A DNA stretch of 64,000 nucleotides from the NCBI GenBank assembly GCA_008933995.1, contig WARS01000043.1, positions 1,712,501 through 1,776,500 on the forward strand, read 5' to 3'. Numbering within the stretch: position 1 is the first letter of the stretch; each line of letters begins with the position of its first letter. Shown one piece after another: positions 27,201 through 42,200 of this stretch. The notes under the pieces were generated by a model that did not search any database, was not told the DNA's origin, and saw nothing but the letters and a program-made list of their open reading frames with translations. This DNA is from Datnioides undecimradiatus (Eukaryota; Chordata; Actinopteri; Lobotiformes; Datnioididae). Both the position numbers and the translations under genes were made by a program.

Positions 27201-30200
27201 CCTCGCTCCCTTATTATAAGTGACACTTGGGAAGAACGTTGGACCCATTGTTTCCCAACTAATGAGTAAATAAATGGCAGGGCTAATGATAATATTGTAT
27301 AATAACCATAATAATATGGTAACCATATAATAACCAGTCACGATTCAGTGGCTCAGAGATAAGCACCATCACTGTCATCAGCCATGTTTCTGTGTCAGCG
27401 CATGCATTGTTGTCAGGTGACATACCAAAACCAATGCTCAGTATACTTTGATCAGATACTAAATGTATCTGTTCATGAAATCATATTCTGGTGTTTGGAA
27501 TAATGACAAACGTGTCTCTACAGACACACAACAGATATACGCAGTGTGCAAAATGCAACTAGACCATAAACCTCTAGGGGGCTCACCAATACTAAATGTC
27601 CTATCACCCACAACTACAAGGCTCAACACCACAAACTGCGGTCACAGTCCTTTACAAACTATTTTTCTTCTTTATTTTTGTTGTTTTGTGATAATAAATT
27701 CACATTTGGGGTGTTTCCCATCTCTCAAGAAGTGGCTGGGCAACACAGAACAACCTTTTCAATTCAAAAGAGAAAAATAGGTTTGTTTTGACGGAGGTGG
27801 TCTGCGCGTGATGGGATCCGTCACAAATCACCTATCAGTAGCATAGCTTTCAGACATGCTGTTTATGTTTATACCTGACAGAATGAAAAAAACCCAAACA
27901 AGCAAAACACCCCGCTAATAATTTTATAATTACAGACTAGAGCACAGCTCGTTTCCCTGTCTACTGCAATTTCTGAACCTCTTAAACTTCAGATCCTGGA
28001 CGATTATGACCCGTGAAAGCCCTTTAAGTGATGGGGTCAAAGGTCACAAGAAATGTAATCAGTCCCAGTCCAAAAGCCTTGGGTTCTGCTGTGTCGTAAC
28101 ATAATAACATGATACTCTATTGATCCCTGCTATGAAATGCTGCATTTTCATACCCCGCTATCTGCAGGGAGGCCAAACCGGCGACCCTGGAGGGGGCTGG
28201 GTGGTAATGACCTGCACAGGAACACTTTAGCAGAGCAGATCATTTCCAGCGGGGCGTTGCACTCAGAGGTTGCCTGACTGAAGGGTGGTCTCTCTCAAAC
28301 CGGGAGGTCAACCTGGCCAAGTGGGCAGGAGGGACATCTGTTGACACCTGCTGCAGAGGCAAAGCAAAACATCTGCAGATCATATCAGATGGCCCAACCT
28401 GATACCACTTGTTTCTGTGTGTGTGTGTGTGTGTGTGTCCACATGCTTGTATACACTGGTCCATCTACCAGTTTGTCATAGTGGGTGCATGTTTATATGC
28501 TTGTATTTGCCTAATACAGATTGGTAATGTGTCATTGATTAAAGGGTTGTTTTACTCATATTATTTCATATTATATAAAAGAGCAAATGTATAAAGTTTG
28601 ATGGAGGAAGATTAAGGAGGATTACAACAAAGTGTATTAGATAAAATACGAACATGGGGCAATGTTTTTGTCCTTCTGTTGCAGAAAACACATCATTTTT
28701 GGATCTGTTGGAATTTCCAATCAAGGTGAAATCGAGTTTAAATTAGTCCCACATCATAAAAAATATATACATGGGTTAAAATCTGCCAAACAACAAGCTG
28801 CGCTATGCTAACAGTTGCTAGAAAACAGTTAAAATACACACCAACACCCAGTTCCTCCTTAAAAATAGCCAGAGCTGAGCAGGATAACAAGCCCTCGAGC
28901 CAATGACAGGATTTTAACTTCCATAATTACTATGAAATGCAATCTTAATGCAATGCACAAAGTGTTATCTGAAAAATGATTACAAATTGTGATAATGTTT
29001 TATAAAGCCACAGCTGCAGGCGGTTAATGACAGCGAATGCACGGTAGTGTGCAAGCGCATGTGATGTTGTGTGAAAGGCAGACACACCAAAGCTAAAGAG
29101 AAGCATTTCAACCCCTCAGGCTTTGGCCTGTCCAGCAGAGGGATTGAAACTCGTCACCGCACAACGGCTTCTCCTCAGGTTACAATGGCTCCCCGCCCCT
29201 GAATGATTTCCTGGTGCCTCTAATTAGTGCCCACACTTGTGTTTGGCATCCTGAGAAAGCAAGATTGAGTGTCAGCCTTTTCACTACAGCCGTCTATTAG
29301 CTGACCCTCTGGTGTTCCATGTCTGAGCCCCTGAGCCTGGATTCAGACATATCAGCACCAAAATCAACCACGAAATGAAGAATGAACCAATCTAACCCCA
29401 GAATTCGTTCCTTTTCATTTATAAAAGCACAAATTTTAAGAAATTCTAGTGTTTTTCTTATTTGAAATGCTGGACTTTTGTCTCCCCCTTTTGGCAGTAA
29501 GGTTAAACACTAATGCCACGCTCCAAGATGGTATAGTCTACTCTGTAGCTGTGCCTCCTGCCTCCATCAACCAGTCAGTGCTGGTTGACCTAAAAAGCCT
29601 CACAACCTTTGCCGCACTGTGGGAACGTCACACCAGACACTAGATTTAAAAACTGTGTATGCTGTGAAATACAGATTTCATCGAGATTTATCAAGTGGTG
29701 ATGGTCCATTAGATAAAAATAAATTGATATGAGTTCTGCTTTTATTTCCTACAGCTACAAAAAAGAAAGGCATGGAACCAAAAGAGATTTTCAGGGATGA
29801 AAACATCACGATGACTTACGCGTAACGACACAGTGCAGGAACACTACAGCAAAACCAAAGACAAAAGAAGATGGTAACAAAAAAACCCCAAAAAGTTGCT
29901 CGTGCCTTCAATAAAAACACAAATTTGATATGCACAAAAACATTTGACGTTTCTTTGACTTTAGGTCCACACAATTTACAAGTCACAACAGTGCACAGGC
30001 CTGCATGTCTCTCTGTTACGCTATACATCCACAGTCTGCACACTCATTAATGCAGGGTGCCACATATCAACCTCAATTTCCTTGTCAGTTGTCAAACCCG
30101 GAATCAATATCAAAGTTAATTACTGTTAAATGGATGGAGTGATGGCTTAGCGTAAAAAAAAAGGAAAGTAAGAAGGCTGTGAGATGTTTCTCACAAACAC

Positions 30201-33200
30201 TGGGAGACGGGCTTAACCTCCTCCTCTGGCTGGAAACCAGGTGTTGACAGACGAACCGCGTCTTTTTTAAACTTCTTTCCACAGCTGTGGACGGCAGCTC
30301 CAGGCTGCTTTGTAGTCACATCTGCGAGCCGGACAGCTGGATGTTTGGAGAAAATTACAGTTTGATCTGTGGCGAGCCAGATTGGAAGACAGCTTTGCCG
30401 TACCAGATCCAGACACTGCGATTAAGACTGATCAAAGATGCAATTTTTTCAATGAATGTATCTGAGAGGATTGATAGCTGAACACAGTCCACTTTGTAGC
30501 TCCCTGGCTCCAGGACAGAAACACTCAAATCTGCAATGAACAGCTTGGAAGAGGTCAATAATGTTTTCAACTAATGATTTCTAAATTGATCTGGGACCAC
30601 ATGTATCTGCGCTGGAATCTCAGTAAAGCTTAGTCCGCAACTTGGACTGCGGCCAAATTCACACGCTGAGTCAGTTTGTCTTCACACGTCTTCCTCCCCT
30701 TGTCCCATTACTTTAATCTCATCTTAAATCATGAAAATCCAAGTAAAACAGACCTCCCACTGCTCCCCCATATAAAATTCCCTCACTGTTAAGACCATTT
30801 GAAGCCACTAAGCAACAGCCATTCAAACAGAACAGCTGTCTGGAACCCCCCCCCCCCAAAAATCATACAATTTACATAGCAAACATAACCTCTGAGCAAC
30901 CCTTTAAGAAGCTACGAGCAACGCAAGCAAATCTGGGTAAAGCCTTCAAATGTCTGATGAGATTTTCAGCTGTGGCAAATTTAATGATTAATCCAAAGCA
31001 GCAGACAAGGAGACAAGTGAGGGAACATTTTAATTGTTGCAGTTTAAGAATAAAATTCTCTGGTCTCTGGCTTTTCTACCAGATCCAGATTGATTTCTTT
31101 AAGCTGGTTGCCCTAGATCTCTAATTACTGCCACCCCACCAAGCCTCCATAACCTTTTGGCCCAGCTGTCTGGAGAAGAGGAGCTGCAGTGCAGAACCCA
31201 GGGTAATGAAAGTATATTCCTTTCAACCTCTATTTACCAAGGGAGGGTTTGCTGAGCACAACTGCTCTTTTCCTGTAACATCCTGCTCTCACGCACGCAG
31301 ATACAACCCACTAAAGCCACGGTCACTTGCTTTGGTGAAAGGCACAGTGACAGCAGTTGTTGAAGTAGGTGAGGAGTGTGTCCGTTTCACGGGACTCTAA
31401 CTGATGAACCCCCAGCCAAAAACTTGCTTTGCCAATAACCCTACTCTCAATGCCAAAGGTAAATGCAAACTTCGCAAGGAACAATGTCTATGCATACATC
31501 CGAACATAACTTGCCAAAGGGCTGGCTTTACTAAACCAAGCAAGTTTGTACCTGGATCTTCTGAGTTGACATGAGTAGCAATTTGAGGATTAGAAAATGG
31601 GAAAATTGATGTTTCTGAGGGGAAACGTCTGTGGGCGAGGGCAGTGACTTAGTGTCTGCAGGTTAATTCCCTTAAGAGGGGAATACAATTATTGTATAAT
31701 TGCAATGCCGCTCACAGAGCAGCTCTCTGTGGATCCATTCATCCAAGGGTTTCCAAAGGATTTGTATTTCAATCACTATGGCAGCACTGTATACACTGGA
31801 GCGTATACACATTTTGTAAAGCAACTTTATGACCAGCAAATGACTAAAACTTCAAATCTTTTGAAATGTCACTTCTGCCTCTCACTGATCTTCACAGTGT
31901 TGTCAAATGCAAACAGTGTCTGAGGTGCAATCAAACACAGCACAACCCAGAAACGAGCATGCAGCAGCTGCTAGCTTTAACTGTTGTGAGTACTGAGTTA
32001 CATCGCACAATCTGATATATGACCACTTGCAGATGCGCGTCTGCAATGCTGCCCCCGTGCATTTGCGCACCGTGGACTCAAACTTCAACAAGCAACAAAA
32101 TCTGGGTCACACCGAAGCTGCATGGTGAGGTCATCATCGGCTATGACCCAGAGACCGAACAGCGGTGAAAAAGCCTGCGGTGTCAGAGACTGAAGTCAGT
32201 GCATCAGATCAGAAGAGCAAGCTGGTTGTTTTCTTCAGCATTCATGGGGTTGTGCACCGCGAATTCATTCCCCAGGGTGAACCTGTCAATGCTGAGCTCC
32301 ACTGCGCGGTTCTGGAGCATCGGAGGCAGGAAATTCAACAAAAAAACGACCGAAACTGGGTGAAATGGAGCTTTGGTTGTCCATTAAGTCAATGTGCATT
32401 GAAAACACACTGGGTTTGTTGGCTGCACCAGCACAATTGTCGCCCCCTCTCACCCGACCCACTTGTTGGATTTGGTGACAGCAGCTGGTTGCTTGTCGCA
32501 AAATGAAATTCAAGCCGAAGGGTTGCTGCTTCGACAGAGTGGCGACATCCAGCGCACATTACAGACGGTGCTATGAAGGTTATAGCACGGAATATCAGGA
32601 GCTGCACAAGGTGACTACTTTGGAGGGGATGGTAGCCAAATCTTAATCATGGTGTAAGTTCACATACAAACATATGTTTTGATCAGTTTGAAATAAACTT
32701 TAGGTTACCTGCTCATGGCAACCTGTAACACAGCTTTCATAGTTACTTAAACTATGTCAGTGGTATGGATTGATTGATTGATTGATTGATTAAAAAACTA
32801 AATAAAATAAAAAAGCAGCAACAACAAAGTCCGGGACCTTTTCGCGCTTCAAGCTGAACCCAGTCCAGTCCGTGTCTGTGTTTACAGGCCAATTCCTTGC
32901 AAACGTATTAAGTCAAACGATAGTGATTCTCATTTGAGACAAGCACGCTCCGTACAAACACCTCCGGTAACTAAATTAAAAGCCTGTAGCTGTAATTGAA
33001 AAAGGAAATTGATTATGATTTACTCACATCTAGCAAACCGGTAACGCGGTATTTTATGTAATCACTTGCTCTCTGGAGTAGATGTTCATTTTACTCTTAT
33101 TTATATGGTGCCAAATCATGACAGAGGTTCCCTCAGAGCAGTTTTCATATGGAGCAATCCAGACCGTACCCTGTAAATTATTTACACAGACACCAATTTC

Positions 33201-36200
33201 CAACACGAGCAAACTCTTTAACAACAGTGGCATGGCGCAAACTCACTTTTTCAGTAAGTAACCCCTCGTTTGACCTTCAGTCATCTTTGCCTCAGAGCAC
33301 AAACACACATCACGATGACTAATATCTGCTGAGGACTGTCGTGATGTCACCAAATTCATTGGTCCCATTTTAACATGCTTGTTTTGGGAATGGCTTGAAA
33401 AATGACAAATAAATGGAGACGCTAAGCACTTAGCACCCAGTTTGCCTTTCTAATAGTCTACACAGGTCATTAAGCCTCTGACTGTCCGCCGTTTGACAAA
33501 AGGCCTCCCAGCACTCCTCTCTGACTCTCTCTGACTGCTCATAAAAAAGCCCTTCAATCATCTGTGTCCATTTGCCTCTAGCCACAACCCCGCTGTTCGA
33601 CGCTATCGTTATCAGAAAAACATAAACAAGTAATGGAAGTACACAGCCAGCCACTAAAAGCTTTATTTTATCTTTGGAAACAATGAATATTCATGAGGCT
33701 GCATTTAAGGAACAATAGCCGTGTAATTACCTCCTGAGATAGATGGTTACGAAACAGATGCCTTTCTCTCCGGTGTTTGTACAAAGTGGATGTGTGGCTA
33801 CATCTGGGTAAATATGTCTTACTAAAACTTAACAATGAGTTTCCTGAGGCAATCACGAGCTGCGGCCTTAGCAACAGCCAGCAATTACCGTTTATATATA
33901 TGAGGAGCTGCAGAGTTGGTTTCTAAAAAAAAATCACAAAAGTCTCCAAAAGCTGCTCTAACCAATATTCGGGTATTAACAATGGATCAAATTACTATGT
34001 GCAATGTGAAAGGTCACCCGACTGCTGTTCCCTTCAGTATTGCAGCTCATTGTTTTGTTTTTACAACCCTCAATTTTGCTTTTTTGGTTCAGTTCCACTG
34101 CTCTCACAAGCCCTCTTTTCAGCAGGCAGCTGTCCTCAGTGAATGAGCTCCGGTAAAGTGAATGCACCTGCCCGGCACCGACCGGCTCGCGGGCACGGTT
34201 CGAAACTAGCCGGTGCACATTTTGGAGCGTTTGGCCTCCGCAGAGCCAGACATTTCCCCTCAGCAGTTGGTGGACACCCCAACAGATACAAAAAGGAGAA
34301 TGAGTATTGGAATTGCATTGGCAAAGTAACCAGAAACGTGACTCAAATGAAATGTGAGTCATTTCTAACAGGATGTGTGAATAAGAAACGACATCAGATT
34401 GAGTATAGCCACAGCCCTGAAAGGGCGGTTCATACGGTCAGTGGTAGTCAGTGTTGCATCATACTTTACATGGTGGCCATCATTTGTTTGATTCTTTTCA
34501 CTGTCAATCATTTTTGGGGTGATTTCAAAACAGAAGTTATCTAATTATTCAATGTCCCTAATTAAATGATGTTAGGTATGTGTTATTGTGAAATGAAGCT
34601 CATTGTTATAATTTGTATTTTTGGAAAACACAGTTGGTCACAAAATGCTTGTGTTTTGGACCGTTCTGATACGCTTCATTGCAATAATTTAATAATAATG
34701 GCATGTGAACGAATGTATGACGTGCAGCTACAAAACAAAGGAGCCTCGACCGCACGGCTTTTCATCCGAATCTGTAAACAAAGCCGCTTTATAAGAGCGG
34801 AGTGATGAATTCACGCCATTCGACATAATAGAAATACTGGCAGCGACAAAGTGCTGATGAATGTTTCATGTCCAAAGCGTGCTTTGCAAGCGCGCCGCTG
34901 ATCCGCCTGAGAAAATCCATCACCACGAGCATCCGATGCCGCGAAACTACGCCAAAAACAAGCCAACTCAGTGACCCGCTTTAAATCACAGTTAAGGCCT
35001 GTCAACAGGTGCGAAAACAGACAAAGTGCTGAACAAACTTGGGCCGTCAAGGCAGAAAATGAAAGACAGATTTTGACAAATCTGTCAGTTGCGCATGAAA
35101 GATCTGCCTTGTCAATGGCGTCTCATTAGTTTGGCGCGGTTCCGGGGCCGTTTTAATGCTGTCGTCTGTAAAAGCCCTAATTACAGGCAGCTGAACAGAT
35201 GTTGATATGATACTGAGGGAGAAGGAGGAGGAAGAGGGAGCTCTACACCTTTTCTACTAACTGGCTGGTAACCTGTCATACTCTTCTTGCGGAGTCTGTC
35301 TTTCTCTCAGCATTACTCATTCAGAAGGTGTCCTCTCAAGCTGTTATCCCACCATCTTCCCCGTGAAGAAGAAAATAGAGTGAGAAGAGTCTTGAAAAGA
35401 TATGAAGGGAGACAGTGACATGTTTAGCATTCTGGTCAGTCAGTTTTGTATAGCTTCAAACTGGTATTCTGCTGAAGAAGATATATATCTGTATATTATT
35501 TATATAATTTGAGCCATGCAATTGTAAGTTTGCCCCGCTCTTCTTGCGGATCAGCTGTTAAGCAAACACCGTGAATGGTATGATCACGACTTTTTCCTCC
35601 TTGATTTTTTTTTATTTTTGACTCTCTGTGGATGGCAGTCAACAAAGTTTCTGTGCACAGCTGTATAAATCAGCAGCTGTTTACCGTGTGCACAGATGCA
35701 GTATTACAACACAAATGTCTGGCATGTGACTTAGGCCAAACCACGGCCGATAAATCTGAAAATGACGTGCTTCTTCGCGGCCATCAATTTTATACTTATG
35801 CACTCCAGAGCGCATTTTTAAACATCGCTTTCAGATATGGAAAAAAAAAAATTTAAAAAAGACATTGGCCCTGTGTTCACCGGTGTGTCATAGCTGAGAT
35901 CTAACCCCAAACTGCTGACAGAGCAGATAAGACAGCGGCCGTGTGTGTCATGTGCATTAACATGCGGCAAAAGCCTGGGAACACAATGAAGGGAGTGAGT
36001 GATGTTTTCCTTTTCCTGATGCCCATTACTGAATTGGGTGGCGAACTTCCCAGTTTATGTCACGTTAATTAGCACCTGGACGGAAACACAAAATCTGAAC
36101 CAAGAACACAATCTTTCACCCGGGTCGAGGCCTTGCAAAACACACGACGTTGACGTTTTTATACTTTTTCTAGGATTTTCAGACGTGTTTCTGTTTGCTG

Positions 36201-39200
36201 TTTCGTCTCCAACTTTAACACCGTGCAGACCTCTCTCACCGTGGACATTTTCACTTGTCAATCTAAAGACTTCAATAAATGCTGCACTGTTTTTGGTTTT
36301 TTTGGGGTTTTTTTTATACATGCGCCAGTTCTAGGACCCTTATGTTTTGCATTCGGCCCCATTGGCATGGATTACTGGCACGCCTGAATGGAGTAAAGCC
36401 ATAATTAAAGTTATTAGTTACACCTGTGCTTTTCCTGCCACAACAAGTCAAAATGTCTGCTGTGGGAGAGATGAGCCGGCCTCAATCATTATTATTTGTA
36501 TTTAAAATGCATCCTACCAAGCAGTAAATACAGTACGTACAGGACTTTCTGCAATACTTCCTGCTTTGGTGCAGCCATGGAAATAAAACAAAGGAAATAT
36601 ATCAGATAACTTCAAATCCTAATCTGATTTGGCATCCTTTGATTACAACATAAAGCCCCAGTCCAATTCCACATCCTTTTTAAACTTGCCTGTGTTTTCA
36701 CTACTTGACTGAATTTGTCATATGCTCTATGCCTCAACTGGTACCAAGCCACGTAACATCTGGGCATTAAGCCCTTTCCTCTCCACACCTCTGCAAGAAG
36801 CTCCTAACCACAATGAGAATCAGATTCCCTTTTAATCATCAAGTGCAGTGAGCTTACAGGCATTTAGCAGGGCAACGTGCGCGGAGACAAATCAGCTCCT
36901 CTTGATATGCGCTGGCACACGGTGCAGGGACTTGTAGAAAGAGTGTCGCTACTTCAGCAGTCAACTAGATGTCCAAGTAACAAGAGAACCAAATGTAAGA
37001 AATTACTGGGCATCGGTCGCTGACTTACTGGAAGAGTCGGGGTGTTTTGGTACACTGCTGTTGAATGAATGAAGCGCACTCTTCCAGTAAATCAGTCGGT
37101 GTTGCCAAGTTGTATTTTTTTACATTGTACAAGGACAGCAGGTCCTCGCATTGTAACAAAGTCACCGATTGCACGTTGTACCACATTCACCACAGCAGTT
37201 TCCTGAATGAACAACTGGGAGTCAGATAGAGGTGTCAGGATATAATGTGCACCCCTGTTCTTAAAATCTGTCCTCTATTGCCCTTGATATCGTCTGTCCG
37301 TTTTTAGTGGGTGTTACAGTAAAGTAAAATTCCAGATCACCAGCAGTAGAGACTATCAGAGCTACGGGGTATAACGCTGTAGCTCCAAGACAAAACATTT
37401 TGCAGTGCCACAATCCAGCGTTACAGAGGAGCTGGCTCGAGTAAGACGCAGTTTCACTCTTATTTTATTAAACAGAGATCGCTGTAGATCCTGTTCAGCT
37501 ACACACAAGCGCGCACACACACAAACACAGTTGGCAAAATCATTCCAGTCAGTCATAAGAGCTAATGTGCATTTTCATTCCATTTCGGACTGTAGAAATG
37601 GATACCCCCCCCATGAGGATCCAAGTGTAAGCATGCCACGGCAGAGCGTATCCAGTCTGCGCTGAAAACCTATTTGTGCTTTGGGAAAAGCCATACATTC
37701 TCAAAATAGTATGTGTGATTGGGTTACCGTCTCTGTATGCCACTGGCATAGCGTCGTATATCACATCTCACCATGTGCTAGGTGACATAATCCAGCCAGC
37801 ATGGGACGGCGCTGCGCCGATGATTACTGGGACAGGTGTGTTTTTTATTTCCCCCCCTAAATGCATTAGGGCTGGGACATTTCACATCTCCATTTAATAG
37901 CTTCTGGTTCTTTTCTCACTCTGCTCCGATGGCACATAAAGAAGACACAGTGGTGTTTTGATTTCCATGGGCATGCATGACTTATGAGTTCGTATTGTAA
38001 GTGTTTTAGGTAATGGGAACTGAAAGCAAGAAAAATGTACACTTTGGAGGGATTGCTGGACACACTGCATGCTACATGAGCCATATGTGGAGAAAAGAGG
38101 CAATTCTACTAAAGGTTATTGGTATAAACAACATTCAGCTCCAATAGATGCTAGCAAAAAGCTATAAATACAAAAATATAATGGAGTAATGTTATCCGGA
38201 GCGGAGAATTAAGTCATGCTACATATGTCAGTCTTCACAGTAATCACAGTTTCTCAGCTCTCTGCTTTGATAACCAATCGTGCAGCACGTGCATGTTAGT
38301 GCATTTGAGCGTGTGTATGACTCGCTTCCTCTTCTACCTGCATCCGTTACCAACACGGTGGCCGGGTCAAAACCTTCTTGCGTTATAGCTTAGCAGTGAA
38401 TTTAAATATTTTGCACAGTTTGAGGGTTTGGTCTGAGCTTAGCGAGCAGCGCGTGATCAGAAACAGCTTTCTTTTTGCTACCCAGCTTTACCGAGTAAAC
38501 AATGAGTGCCTTTATTTCGGTCAGACATATGCCATATTTAGCGGTAATGGATGTTGCATATATAACCTTTAAGAATTGAATGTACTCTGTATAAAGTAAA
38601 TGAGCTTAACCAAGCCAAACACACGTATTTTAAACATGGAGTTTGTGAAACTAAACTACTTTCTGATCAAGCACGGAAGCAAATGACCAGTCCGTACTAA
38701 CTTCAATAAATACTAAATAATGTAAAGTGAGATTATAACCTGCTGTAACCATGTCTGCACTGGTGTACAGTTCCTGTTAGTGACCAGCAATTCGTTCTAT
38801 ATCAACCTTTTAGGTACTGTTTATCAAACCACACATAATTTGTGCAATTTAAATTAGGCATGTAATTGCACAAGTCCATAACAATAATGGCAAGCTGTTC
38901 ACAGTGTGTCTAACTGACGAGCACAAACCTGAGCAGCAGCAGTACACTGTAAGTCCACTCAGTAAGAGTATAAAAGAGGATAAGACGGGGGTTTATGTTT
39001 TGGCATTCACTGTGTTATTGTTTAAGATAATTATCTGCACTTAACTGAGCCTATTCAATCTATCCTAATGATATCTGTAAGTACAGCACACACTTTTTAA
39101 TTGCACTGTAATGTTCTGAAGTCAGTCAAATGCAATAATTACAGCCGCATCTTCATTTTGTTGTCCCCTCAACGGCTCAAACCAGAGCTCAAACCATGTA

Positions 39201-42200
39201 TCTGCACCGAGTTTTCCTCTCTCTCTCTCTATATATATATATATTAGTAAAGTGTGTGAGGCTTCTCATGCATCGGTGGCTCTCATTGCTGCTGTCTAAA
39301 ATTAGCATCATTAATGGCGGTGCTTGATAGCCATGAAATGTCTCTGCTGCATCTGATGAATGTAGTAGCTCAGTTTCACACATGCGGAACCCCTCGTATC
39401 ATGATGAAGAGGGAGGGAGGCAGACAGGAGTAAAGGGAAACCAGTTTCTCTCTGCCAGAACGATGGGGTTTCATACTGCGACCTGTGAGCCAGTCAGTGC
39501 GGCTACACTGCCTGCAGTGTTTCTGTGGGATTCATGGGCTAAAATATTACAGAAATACAAAAAAACATAGTAATCTATTACAAAATATGTGCATACAGCG
39601 AACTGACAGAAGTAATAATATAAATAAATTAAGTACAATGTGTTTTTTATAATGCAGTTTCAGAATTAATGAATCAATTAATGAATTTCTGGAGGATCGG
39701 AAGGGATTTTATTCATTCAGTTATTAAGCTGCTTGCTCGTCGGCGGTGTCGTCCGTGTTTCGCATGTTTTAAGTGTAACTACTTTTCACAAATAAGGCAA
39801 GAATGGAACACGGGAAGTGACTAATGTGCGCGCGGTTAGGATGGTTATTGATTCAGTTTGATTTAGCACCTGATATAAAGCCAATCAGGGATGATTTATT
39901 AAGAAAGTGGCCAGTGCGCAGATCATTAGACACTGGCTCATTAACATAATATCTAGCAGTCTGTTCTCAATTAACTTGTATAGGGACTGATTCCAAGTTA
40001 TTCAGGAACTCAGTGCTAATTTTAATTAGAATTTATTTATTAGAATTAAAATGTATTTCCTGCCTAGTTGTGCCGGTTTCTTGGATAACTTCTCAGCATT
40101 TCATATAAATGGATAACTATTTTAAGTAGCTGCATTAATAGAGCAGTTTTATCTAAAGTGCTTTAGAAGCTGCTGCTCACAAACACATACTGCAAGGTGC
40201 TGGCCTCACCACTGAGAGCAATCTGGGGTTCAGTGCTCAGTGCAAGTCCGTTTTGTCAACCTTATTGTGAACTGTTACCAAGAAACTCTTATTCTATCAT
40301 ATCATAAAAGACACAGCTGTGGGATTCTTCAGTGCTTGATCTAGGTCAGGATCCCTGTCAGCCAACTGCAAGGTGATGCTCGTGAAGACCAGTGAATGGA
40401 GGAGTGGAGTCATTAGAGGACACTCTGAAATACCTCTCTGATAGGAGGTGATGACATCTGCCAAGCTATGCAGACATGCCCTCCAGACACGGTATCCAAG
40501 GTCAACTCATCCTGCTGCCAAGAGCTTTATGCCTGCACGTCAGCTGTGACTGGAGGCATTATGTTTTCAGGTTGTCTGTCCGAATGTTTGTACATCCTCA
40601 TTCTTGTGAATATCCCAGGAACACCATGAGGGAATTTCTTCAAATTTGGTGCAAATGCTGAGTTGGACTCAATAGTGAACTGATTAGAGTTTGGTGGTAA
40701 AAAGGTCAAAGGTTAAGGTCATTGTGACCTCATAAAATACAATTTTGTGCAAGAAATTCTACACAAACAGGAACAAAATTATGAAGTGATGACACTTTGT
40801 ACTCAAAAGGTCAAAGGTCACCCTTTACTGTGACATCAAGATCTTCTGCCCTGCTGAGTTGGAGACATGTGTGATGCGTCCATGTTTTAGGATTTGAAGC
40901 TTCATTACGGCAACATGCAGTCTAAAGCATTGTAGTTCAACCCAAGTTCATTGGTTTTACTGACACTGAGATGACGTGAAGAAGCTCTCTATCTGTCCTC
41001 TGTACTTCATTATTCTCTTTCAAGGTCTTCAAACAGAGTCTGGAAAGATAGATATATATATATATATAAACTGCAAATTCACTGGTTGGCAAAGACATAT
41101 GACCTTGACGTGGTGATAGTAGAGCGGAATCGCAGTTGCCATTAAACAACCAGCACTCACGGCACAACCGAGGTGTGTATAAAAACTGTGCCACGCTGGC
41201 AAAGTTTCACACCCTCAGAGCCTCAGGTTGATCCAAATGGCTTATCAACGGAGGCTTCTGTTTTAAAGGGAATCGGTTCTGTAACAACAAGAAAGATAAT
41301 CATTCCTGCCAGCATTTACAGCAGATCAAACGGCTTTTCTCTTCTCCCACTGTCACAGCTTTTATAGCCCACCACATAGCTTCGGAGGTAACATTTGCTT
41401 GTCTTAACATGCTCAGCATTCAATGCAAAATGCACATAAATTATGACCTTTTGTTTCTGAAATGCTGACGTCCTAATTAACAAGACTGAGTTATTAATAT
41501 GAAATAAAATGTTATTCTGAATATGTTTTGATACACCGGTTGGGTTAGGGTGACTCTACTGTATAACCTTTTTGAGTAGGAGACTTATGGTAACCTGTTA
41601 GGTTTCATGATCTGGTAGTCCCCCAGTGCTGCTTAAAAAAAGAGTAAGCACACCCTGTTTTGTAGATGTTTTGTTGCCCCACAACAGCAATATGTCAGTG
41701 AGAGCAGTACAACTGTAGGTCAGGACAACAATCAGCCCGGTGAAAAAAAAAAAAAAAAAAGGGGGGCACAAAGGGAGCCGAGGAAACGATGCTAACTCAC
41801 AGTGAGTGACAGGTATTTGCTCTGACAAGTAATCTTGACTTTAGGCAGACATGCTCCACCCTTCGTGTTTAGACTGCACCAGGCAGACACTTTCCTCTGA
41901 CTGTCAGAATCAATGTTAGCATTGGGACTATTTACAGTGCCGTGTTTAGAAGTCTACATTTATATACTGTACATTTTTCTGCTCTGGGAGTCTCAGAGGC
42001 ATGCACTTGGCTCCTTTTCTCTCTGCTTTGTTTTACTCAGTCTGCTTCATGTGGAGCTACTTTTCTCTGTGCCAGCTGGTCAGACCGTAGCTACTCGACT
42101 CATTGTGCAAAAACAGCTGATAACATTCACCGAGTCCTTCCGCTAAGGAAGCTAAATTGCTTTTCAATTCAAGTAATTTCATTCCACAGATAAGGAAAAA

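Noticed and set aside
34140-34340. GC-rich patch with GGTTCGAAAC resembling a tRNA B box (possible SINE)
   Set aside because: No matching A box at the right spacing and no poly(A) or repeat tail were found.
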